55,730 bases of DNA from an uncultured Colwellia sp. GTDB taxonomy: Bacteria > Pseudomonadota > Gammaproteobacteria > Enterobacterales > Alteromonadaceae. The notes below the pieces were generated by a model. It saw nothing but the letters and a program-made list of their open reading frames with translations. It was not told where the DNA came from and ran no database searches. Position numbers and translations under genes: made by a program. Location of the stretch: positions 1-55,730 of the forward strand of contig CAJXRC010000007.1 of NCBI GenBank assembly GCA_913058405.1, read 5' to 3'. This document shows positions 48,082-55,730 of the stretch, in pieces (within the stretch, counting starts at the first letter, position 1; each line of letters starts with the position of its first letter).

Positions 48082-50436
48082 ATGGATACTAGCAGTTTTA
48101 TTGCCCTACTCTACAATGCAGCACTCCTAATTTCTTTAGGCGTCATTTATGATGCGCTGAAGCTTGAATCAATTAAGAATAAAAAGCTACGCGACCTAAT
48201 CTCTGGATTATTGGTCGGTATGCTCGGCCTCGCAGTGATGAATACTTCATGGGAGTTGGCCCCTGGAATGTTCTTTGACACGCGATGGGTACTTATCAGC
48301 CTTTGTGGTTTGTTTTTTGGTCTGGTACCCACCTTAATTGCCGGAGCTATGATGGTTAGCCTAAGGCTTCATATAGGTGGGGCAGGAATTCTGGTTGGCT
48401 CATTATGTGTCATCATCCCTGGCTGTATTGGTTGTTTATTTGCCATTATATTAAAACGAAAAGACCTGAAGCTTGATTGGTTCAAGCTATATTCTTTTGG
48501 CATGCTGATTCAAATCACAGTATTGGGTTGTATGTTACTAATGCCCGAACATTTACGATACAAAGTCATAGGCGCTGTTATACAGCCGGTAATCTTCGTT
48601 TTCCCTGTTTGTACCATGTTAGTGGGTTTGATACTGAGGCGCCAACGTGACCGCCGAAAATCTGAATATGACCTCACTGAAAGCCAAAAGTTATTAAACA
48701 GAGAGCAAAGCTTGATGAGAGGCTTGATTGGCTCATTACCTGATTTAATATCCTTTAAAGATGTGCAAGGACGTTACCTTGGCTGCAATCATGCTTTTGA
48801 ACAATACGTTGGCCTGACAGAGCAAGAACTGAAAGGAAAAATGGATCAAGAGCTCAAGGGGAATTTTAAACCTTCAGATATAGCAGGCCTTGATGAGCAA
48901 GAAATTATTGCCAGTGGTAAAGTATACAGTCGAGATGAATGGGTAGTTTACCCTGACGGTAGCAAAGTATTACATGAAACCATTAAGAAAACTTTTGATG
49001 GTTTTGATGGCACTCGCTATGGTTTAATGAGCGTTAGCAGAGACATCACTGAACGCAAAAATCATGAAGAACAAATTCAACGACTCGCCTTTTATGACTC
49101 ATTAACACAATTACCTAATCGCAGGATGTTACGAGAAAGATTGCAACTTCTGGTGACCACTAGTGCTCGTGACGAACGATTCAACGCACTTTTTTTCATC
49201 GACCTTGATCACTTTAAAACCCTTAACGATACCCAAGGGCACAATATGGGTGATCAATTATTAATAGCCGTAGCCGCCAGAATACAAGACAGTGTTCGAG
49301 ATGAAGATATTGTCTCTCGATTAGGGGGGGATGAGTTTGTTGCCTTGATTTCTAATCTTGGTGAAGATGAAGCAACTGCTGGTCATGTTGCCGAAAAAGT
49401 CGCTGAAAAAATACGTCTCTCCATTTGCCAACCTTACAAATTATCTATCAAAGAAAATGTAGATGCGAGCAACGAAATGATTTTTCACTGCACACCAAGT
49501 ATTGGCATCAGCTTATTCAAATCAAATTTAACCTGCCCCGATGAAATTCTAAAACAGGCTGACGTTGCCATGTACCAAGCAAAAGCAGCGGGCAGAAATG
49601 CCATTCGTTTCTTTGATCCAGCCATGCAGATTGCATTAGAAGAAAATGCGGCTATGTTAGCTGAACTGCACCAAGCAATTGATAATGGTGAACTTGAATT
49701 GTATTACCAAATTCAAATAGATGAAATTAAGGGCATTCAAGGTGCAGAAGTATTATTACGCTGGTTTCATCCGATACGAGGAATGGTTTCGCCACTTGAT
49801 TTTATTCCAATGGCAGAAGAGAGCGGTTTAATCATACCAATAGGACGTTGGGTATTAGAGTCGGCTTGTCACCAACTGAAAGTGTGGGAAAACCTCCCCA
49901 ACCGAGAGAACTGGCAAATATCCGTTAATGTGAGTGCCTTACAATTTCAACAAGAAAATTTTGTTGAAATTGTTCAAGAAATCATCCTCTCAAATAATAT
50001 AAACCCGCGCGGTTTAAAACTGGAATTAACCGAAAGCATGGTGCTAGAAAATGTAGATATTATCATTGAGAAAATGCAGCAATTAAATCAGCTCGGCATT
50101 GACTTCTCGATGGATGATTTCGGCACAGGATACTCTTCTCTTTCGTGTTTGAAACGCTTACCACTGAAGCAGTTAAAAATAGATCAATCGTTTGTTCGTG
50201 ATATCACCACAGATCCAGATGATGCCGCAATCGTACAAACAATTATCAACTTATCTAGCAGTCTAAAATATGACGTCATTGCTGAAGGTGTTGAAACCCA
50301 AGAGCAGCGCCAATTTTTATTTAATAATGGCTGTAGTCAATATCAAGGTTATTTGTTTAGCCGTCCTGTGCCTATTGCTGAGTTCGAGGAATTAGTGAGC
50401 TCTATGTCAGTTAACTTTGCTGCGGTGTTAGACTAA
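48082..50436 (+). CDS. 5TMR-LYT / PAS / GGDEF / EAL protein
   Basis: N-terminal 5-6 TM; PAS GSLPDLISFKDVQGRYLGCN; GGDEF SRLGGDEFVAL; EAL-type domain EVLLRWFHP...SMDDFGTGYSSLSCLKRLPLKQLKID. Confidence 0.94.
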   Translation: MDTSSFIALLYNAALLISLGVIYDALKLESIKNKKLRDLISGLLVGMLGLAVMNTSWELAPGMFFDTRWVLISLCGLFFGLVPTLIAGAMMVSLRLHIGGAGILVGSLCVIIPGCIGCLFAIILKRKDLKLDWFKLYSFGMLIQITVLGCMLLMPEHLRYKVIGAVIQPVIFVFPVCTMLVGLILRRQRDRRKSEYDLTESQKLLNREQSLMRGLIGSLPDLISFKDVQGRYLGCNHAFEQYVGLTEQELKGKMDQELKGNFKPSDIAGLDEQEIIASGKVYSRDEWVVYPDGSKVLHETIKKTFDGFDGTRYGLMSVSRDITERKNHEEQIQRLAFYDSLTQLPNRRMLRERLQLLVTTSARDERFNALFFIDLDHFKTLNDTQGHNMGDQLLIAVAARIQDSVRDEDIVSRLGGDEFVALISNLGEDEATAGHVAEKVAEKIRLSICQPYKLSIKENVDASNEMIFHCTPSIGISLFKSNLTCPDEILKQADVAMYQAKAAGRNAIRFFDPAMQIALEENAAMLAELHQAIDNGELELYYQIQIDEIKGIQGAEVLLRWFHPIRGMVSPLDFIPMAEESGLIIPIGRWVLESACHQLKVWENLPNRENWQISVNVSALQFQQENFVEIVQEIILSNNINPRGLKLELTESMVLENVDIIIEKMQQLNQLGIDFSMDDFGTGYSSLSCLKRLPLKQLKIDQSFVRDITTDPDDAAIVQTIINLSSSLKYDVIAEGVETQEQRQFLFNNGCSQYQGYLFSRPVPIAEFEELVSSMSVNFAAVLD

Positions 50437-50538
50437 AAGGCATAAAGCAGTAGTGGTCTTCAAACCTTGGGTTATACGCCACTACTTAATTAATTCACTA
50501 TTTTTCACACTTAATAAATTCTCTTAATATCTGACTGA

Positions 50539-51264
50539 TTAAGAAAATTTAGTTAACATTGACTGACAATATTCTGTTTTCAACAATCGTGTCACTTCAC
50601 TTTTTTCACTATTGATAACATCTAACATCAATTTATCTGTCGATTGGCGCATTAATCGTCTGCTTGTTTGTACTGAGTCTGCTGGTAATTTGGCAATGGT
50701 TTGTGCAACATTCAGTGCCTTTGCTATCACTTCATTAGGTTGGCAAACCTGATTGACTATGCCGTATTGATAGGCTTGTTCTGCGGTGAAAGGTGCCCCT
50801 AATACAGCCAACTCGAATGCTCTATTTAGACCAACTTTTAGTGGCAGCAATAAACTTGCTCCGGCTTCCAAACAAATGCCTAGGTGTGCAAAAGGTAGGA
50901 TAAACTTACTATTATTAGCCGCAATAATCATATCGCATTGCAACAATAATGTAGTGCCAATGCCAACGGCTGGCCCAGCCACTGCAGCAATAATAGGCTT
51001 AGAAAAGGTTGCCAAGTGCTCGATAAAGTCAAAGGCAGAAAGCTCTTCTTCATTGCCTGACTCGGCAAAATCATTACCAGCAGTAAAACAATTTTCATCT
51101 CCTTGAATGAGCAGACAATGTATATGTGCTGATTCATTGGCATAGGTTAACTGCTCACACAAAGATTTATACATGGCAGCATTAATGGCATTTTTTTTCG
51201 TTGGTCTATTGAGGGTTATGATCAAAACGCCTCGTTGTTCTTCTGTTAAAACTAATTTGTTCAT
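50539..51264 (-). CDS. Enoyl-CoA hydratase/isomerase family protein
   Basis: GVLIITLNRPTKKNAINAAMYKSL...ENCFTAGNDFAE...KPIIAAVAGPAVGIGTTLLLQCDMIIA. Confidence 0.94.
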   Translation of the reverse strand: MNKLVLTEEQRGVLIITLNRPTKKNAINAAMYKSLCEQLTYANESAHIHCLLIQGDENCFTAGNDFAESGNEEELSAFDFIEHLATFSKPIIAAVAGPAVGIGTTLLLQCDMIIAANNSKFILPFAHLGICLEAGASLLLPLKVGLNRAFELAVLGAPFTAEQAYQYGIVNQVCQPNEVIAKALNVAQTIAKLPADSVQTSRRLMRQSTDKLMLDVINSEKSEVTRLLKTEYCQSMLTKFS

Positions 51265-51419
51265 TGTTGGTTCACTTAATAAGAGAGACATTTTTATGCC
51301 AAAATAAATTGGCTTTTAAAACCTATACCCAAGCCATTTGAAGATGAATGTTAACTAAACCAGTAAAACACTCTTACGCTGATTGGGTTGTTTATCGGTT
51401 TAATGCATCACTGAAGTCA

Positions 51420-51920
51420 TTAAATACTTGGAAATCTTTGTAAGACTATTTCACCTTCCACTTCCAATACCGTCTTTCCTTTGGCATTTTTCACATCAAA
51501 CGTTAATTCTGCATTTCCTCTGTCACTACGAGTATCTACGCTTAATTTGGCAATGGTCATGTTAACCGTTAGGCAATCATCAACAAAAACAGGTAGTCGA
51601 AATTGACATTTTCTAAGCTCTCGTCCTGCTACAATATGCCAATTGGTATAGATGTTATCAAAGGTTAAACGCTGCATTATGCCTAAAGTATGGATGCCAC
51701 TGGCACACAGTGCACCTATAGGTGATAACTTCGCTTTTTCTGGGTCGACATGAAACTCCATAGGATCGTAACGTTTGGCAAAATCAATGATCTCATGCTC
51801 TGAGACTTGATAATGGCCATAAGAAAATTGCTCTCCTTCTTTAAGTTCATCCCAGTAGATCTTTTGATTTTTTTCTGTTTTGGCTGACTTTAATGCAGAC
51901 TCACTGATAACGTCACTCAT
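51420..51920 (-). CDS. MaoC-like dehydratase
   Basis: [58 protein letters not shown]. Confidence 0.92.
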   Translation of the reverse strand: MSDVISESALKSAKTEKNQKIYWDELKEGEQFSYGHYQVSEHEIIDFAKRYDPMEFHVDPEKAKLSPIGALCASGIHTLGIMQRLTFDNIYTNWHIVAGRELRKCQFRLPVFVDDCLTVNMTIAKLSVDTRSDRGNAELTFDVKNAKGKTVLEVEGEIVLQRFPSI

Positions 51921-53521
51921 TGTGAATCCTCATAATCAGCCAGAATCATATCGGCAGCTTTTTCACCAATCATGATGGTAGGTGCGTTGGTATTACCACT
52001 GACCAATTTAGGCATAATAGATGCATCTACAACTCTAATTCCATTTAAACCATGTACTTTAAGCTGTTCATCAACAACAGCCATAGCATCATACTCAGTG
52101 CCCATTTTACAAGTACAAGCGGGATGATACTGAGTGTCTGAGCGATTACGAATGTCTTGCTCTAGGGCATGCTCATTGCCTTTTTCAAGGGGAAATAACA
52201 GCTGTTGACGAATACCATCGAAAGGACTACTTTCAAGTATAGCGCGCATTTTTTTCGCACCACGTTTGATCAGCTCTAAATCTTTTTCATTATCAAAAAA
52301 TTTAGGATCTATCGCTAAAGGGTCTTCTGGATTACTACTCTTGAGTTTCACTTCCCCCGTGCTATCAGGACGAAGCACCGTAATATGGCAACTATAACCA
52401 TGACCAAAATTCACTGTACGGGCATGATCATCAACGATACCGGGAACAAAAACTAACTGTGCATCTGGCGCAACGACATTGTCTTGGGTACTAAAAAACG
52501 CGCCAGATTCTGCCAGCGTGCTAGTAATTTTGCCTGAACGTGTATTCTTCCATTCAAACATAGATTTAACCATGCTGGTGCCACCTTTTAGTGATAAACC
52601 AAAAGTCTCATCACTGCTGGCAACTCGATAAGTTTGTACATAATCAATATGATCTTGTAAGTTTTGGCCAACGCCGGGCAAGTGGTGAACAATTGGGATG
52701 TTTATATTTGAAAGATGCACTTTTGGACCAACCCCTGAGAGCATTAAAACTTGTGGTGAACCAAAAGCACCACCGCTAAGAATGACTTCTTTATCACAAT
52801 GAATATCGACTGATACTTTATCTTTTTTATAGCGTATGCCGACGGCTTTTTTTCCCTCAAATAATACTTTTTCCGTTAATGCATGAGTGATTACCGTTAA
52901 ATTTGGACGATTCAAGTGCGGTGTTAAAAAGGCTTTAGCTGCACTACAACGTTCACCATTTTTTACCGTGCGCTGATACATAAAACAACCTTCTTGCTCA
53001 GCACCATTGTAATCATCATTCTGTTTCAGCCCTTGTTCCTGACAAGATGCAATAAACATTTCATTGGTATTACTGGCAGCCGTTGCATTTGAGACGCCTA
53101 GCGGACCATCTTGGTTGTGATATTGGTCAGAAAAATACTCATTGCCTTCAGATTTTTTAAAGTAAGGCAGTACTTCTTCATAGCTCCAACCTTTATTACC
53201 CAACGCTGACCAATTATCGTAATCCCATTTATTGCCTCTTACGTACAGCATGGCATTGGTAGATGAACAACCCCCAAGGGTTTTTCCCCGAGGTTGATAC
53301 CCTTTACGACCGTTTAGACCTTTTTGAGGGATAGTTTCAAATGCCCAGTTATTTATCTTTGTTGGCAGCATTGCTGCTACGCCTGCAGGAGCATGAATAA
53401 AGACACTTTTATCGGGTCCGCCCGCTTCTAATAAACAAACAGATATATTAGGATTTTCAGTTAAACGCGCGGCTAAAACACACCCTGCAGAGCCAGCACC
53501 AACAATAATATAGTTGTACAT
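51917..53521 (-). CDS. GMC family oxidoreductase (choline dehydrogenase-like)
   Basis: [21 protein letters not shown]...[18 protein letters not shown]...C-terminal [34 protein letters not shown]. Confidence 0.96.
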   Translation of the reverse strand: MYNYIIVGAGSAGCVLAARLTENPNISVCLLEAGGPDKSVFIHAPAGVAAMLPTKINNWAFETIPQKGLNGRKGYQPRGKTLGGCSSTNAMLYVRGNKWDYDNWSALGNKGWSYEEVLPYFKKSEGNEYFSDQYHNQDGPLGVSNATAASNTNEMFIASCQEQGLKQNDDYNGAEQEGCFMYQRTVKNGERCSAAKAFLTPHLNRPNLTVITHALTEKVLFEGKKAVGIRYKKDKVSVDIHCDKEVILSGGAFGSPQVLMLSGVGPKVHLSNINIPIVHHLPGVGQNLQDHIDYVQTYRVASSDETFGLSLKGGTSMVKSMFEWKNTRSGKITSTLAESGAFFSTQDNVVAPDAQLVFVPGIVDDHARTVNFGHGYSCHITVLRPDSTGEVKLKSSNPEDPLAIDPKFFDNEKDLELIKRGAKKMRAILESSPFDGIRQQLLFPLEKGNEHALEQDIRNRSDTQYHPACTCKMGTEYDAMAVVDEQLKVHGLNGIRVVDASIMPKLVSGNTNAPTIMIGEKAADMILADYEDSQ

Positions 53522-53570
53522 TTTCTCTTCCCCATCATCTATTACAACTCATAACGGTTGCTATTTATTA

Positions 53571-53729
53571 ATACCAATCCCATTAAGTTTTTACCCACTT
53601 GTATTGGTTAAAATATCCCAAGGCGGCGTTGCTCTCAATCCTAATAGCCAGCTATTGGTCAATCAAACGCCTACCCTTGAATTATTTTCCCTGCGCACTA
53701 CAAGATCACAAACTCAATGAAATTGATAT
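53571..53729. repeat. MITE-like intergenic repeat with imperfect TIRs and internal nested palindromes
   Basis: ATACCAATCCCATT versus reverse-complemented right end ATATCAATTTCATT (11/14); internal GGCGTT/AACGCC and AATAGC-CA-GCTATT. Confidence 0.55.
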
Positions 53730-53766
53730 AAAACTCGAATGACCGAAGTGACTCGAGTCATCTTTT

Positions 53767-54936
53767 TTACTTTCCGTAAAGCGTTACAACCACAGCCCCA
53801 CCAAGGCCAACATTATGCTGTAAAGCGAGTCTTGCACCTTCAACTTGTCGTGCGCCTGCTTGGCCACGTAGATGCCAAGTTAATTCAGTACATTGTGCCA
53901 GCCCTGTTGCGCCTATAGGGTGACCTTTGGACATCAAACCTCCAGATGGGCCAATAACGAATTTACCGCCATAAGTATTATCACCGTTATCAATAAACTC
54001 GGCGGCACCACCTTCAGGACAAAGCCCTAGCCCTTCATAACTGATCACTTCATTCGTGGTAAAACAATCGTGTAATTCAATAACATCAATGTCATCTGGG
54101 CTAATGCCTGCCATGTTATATACTTTCTGGGCTGCTATTTCTGTCATGCCTTTACCCGCTGCATAAATAGGGTCTTGCCACGACTTTTCAGTATCTGTTG
54201 CCATAGCTTGCGCTAGAATTTTCACCCCATTAGTAATGCCATGTCTTGCAGCAAAAGCTTCACTACAGACAATAGTCGCCGCCGCGCCACAAGTGGGAGG
54301 ACAGGCCATTAGGCGTGTCATATAACCGTCATAGATCACTTTGTCATTGAGCACATCTTGATAGGTCAGCGGTTTAGTAAACATAGAATAAGGGTTATGC
54401 ACCGCATGACTACGAGACTTCGCTGAGACTTTGGCAAAAATATCAGCTTCAGCACCATATAAATCCATATAATGACGTCCTGCAGCACCAAAGGCTTGCA
54501 ATGCCAGAGGTCCATCGGGTGCATTAAATTTTTCTAACACTGGTTTTGCGCGGTCAAAAGGACTTTCCCTATCGTCCCAACCTGAGCCCAATGCGCCTGG
54601 TTGCATTTCTTCGAAACCAAAAGCCAACGCACAGTCAATTTCGCCCGAGAGCACCGCTTGTCTCGCTAAAAACAGCGCAGTGGAACCACTAGAGCAATTA
54701 TTATTGACGTTTACCACAGGAATACCACTTTGAATAACATCATAAAAGGCATGTTGGGCACAGGTACTATCACCATAGATATAAGCACCAAAAGCTTGCT
54801 GAATCTTTGCTGCATCAATGCCTGCATCAGCCAATGCGATCTTTATCGCTGTAGCAGCCATCACACGATAAGGTTCTTGTTGACCCGGTTTACAAAACTT
54901 TGTCATACCGACGCCGGCTACGATTACTTGACTCAT
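53767..54936 (-). CDS. Thiolase / lipid-transfer-type acetyl-CoA acyltransferase
   Basis: NNNCSSGSTALFLARQAVLSG; DVIELHDCFTTNEV; GGLMSKGHPIGATGLAQ; HNVGLGGAVVVTLY. Confidence 0.95.
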   Translation of the reverse strand: MSQVIVAGVGMTKFCKPGQQEPYRVMAATAIKIALADAGIDAAKIQQAFGAYIYGDSTCAQHAFYDVIQSGIPVVNVNNNCSSGSTALFLARQAVLSGEIDCALAFGFEEMQPGALGSGWDDRESPFDRAKPVLEKFNAPDGPLALQAFGAAGRHYMDLYGAEADIFAKVSAKSRSHAVHNPYSMFTKPLTYQDVLNDKVIYDGYMTRLMACPPTCGAAATIVCSEAFAARHGITNGVKILAQAMATDTEKSWQDPIYAAGKGMTEIAAQKVYNMAGISPDDIDVIELHDCFTTNEVISYEGLGLCPEGGAAEFIDNGDNTYGGKFVIGPSGGLMSKGHPIGATGLAQCTELTWHLRGQAGARQVEGARLALQHNVGLGGAVVVTLYGK

Positions 54937-54947
54937 TTATTTATCTC

Positions 54948-55681
54948 CTAAGATTGTTTTCCAAAAACACCATCAGCTTTAAGCTGATTAATTTGTTGTT
55001 CACTAAAGCCAAACTCTTGTTGTAAGATTTGGTTGTGTTCACCTAAGTTACAGCCTTTGAAATGATACTTAGCAGGGCTATCTGACATTTTTATTGCACA
55101 ACCTACTTGTTTAATGCCATCAACCTCGACAATCATTTCTCGACTATTAATTTGTTCATGCTGACACGCTTCGTCCATGGTTAACACAGGTTCAACACAG
55201 GCGTCGATTGAACGAAATAACTTTTTCCAATAGGCAAAATTCTGCGATTTAAAAATGTCGGTTAATTGCGACTTAAAGGCTTGTTGGTTCTCTAATTTGG
55301 GCGAAAGGGCTAACTCGACCAATGCTGGCTGCCCTATTGCTTCGCACAAGGTTTTCTTAAATTGAGGCTCTAAACCACCGACTGAAAAGTAACGTTCATC
55401 ATTGGTCTGGTAGTAATCATAAAACTGTTGACCATTAAGTAATTCTTGCTCAGGTCCTGTTTTTGCTGCTGCGCCGAGATAATTTGAAGCAGCAAAGACA
55501 TTTAAACTAAAAGCGGCATCAGTAATACTGATATCAATATGTTGTCCAATACCCGTTTCTAAGCGTTGTATAACTGCCGCCAGCAAACCTGCGACAAGGT
55601 GCATAGAGCCACCTGCTACATCAGCGATTTGAATGCCCGCAGGCACAGGCGCGGTATTTATTCTGCGGCTATAGTCTTGCG
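54948..55681 (-). CDS. CaiB/BaiF-type CoA transferase, truncated at the contig end
   Basis: Frame open upstream of the listed start to the adapter junction (AQDYSRRINTAPVPAGIQIADVAGGSMH); ...EHNQILQQEFGFSEQQINQLKADGVF. Confidence 0.92.
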
Positions 55682-55730
55682 CTGTCTCTTATACACATCT
55701 CCGAGCCCACGAGACCGTACTAGATCTCGT
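55682..55730 (+). other. Unremoved Illumina Nextera adapter plus index (sequencing artefact)
   Basis: CTGTCTCTTATACACATCTCCGAGCCCACGAGAC (55682-55715) + 8-nt index CGTACTAG (55716-55723) + ATCTCGT, start of the P7 side. Confidence 0.99.

Noticed and set aside
53738-53767. GACTCGAGTC palindrome near the thiolase stop codon
   Set aside because: Only a weak terminator candidate; the T-run lies on the wrong side for the minus-strand gene.

Overview
AT-rich gammaproteobacterial contig, Alteromonadales/Colwellia-like by gene content (inference). It reads as ordinary chromosome with accessory patches. Landmarks from left to right: a truncated hemolysin III gene; an IS110-family insertion sequence; a catabolic island (D-aminoacylase-like, DoxX, LysR, outer-membrane proteins, M19 dipeptidase-like, amidohydrolase, GYD-like); fabV; bolA-rlmG-yajG-cyclophilin-ampG; HDOD; yacL; FAH; a hemerythrin/DUF2249/NnrS-like triad; argR; a porin/imelysin/di-haem oxidase cluster interrupted by a TA-flanked MITE; S46 peptidase; TPP enzyme; an orphan substrate-binding protein with a diguanylate cyclase; TonB receptor, MipA/OmpV-like, DUF3019-like and an RstAB-like two-component system; GNAT and methyltransferase genes; a 5TMR-PAS-GGDEF-EAL protein; and a CoA-ester catabolic cluster. 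The last 49 bases (55682-55730) are an unremoved Illumina Nextera adapter with an index, not genome. The most interesting biology is the roughly 175-nt structured leader of the IS110 element. It has the layout expected of a bridge (guide) RNA, with short matches to both element ends and flanks. Next are three tandem 22-bp repeats abutting a promoter beside the LysR gene, a 13.5-copy TAAC microsatellite forming the leader of an amidohydrolase gene, an M19 homologue that appears to lack three of the canonical metal ligands, and nested-palindrome intergenic repeats. No tRNA, rRNA or CRISPR array was seen.
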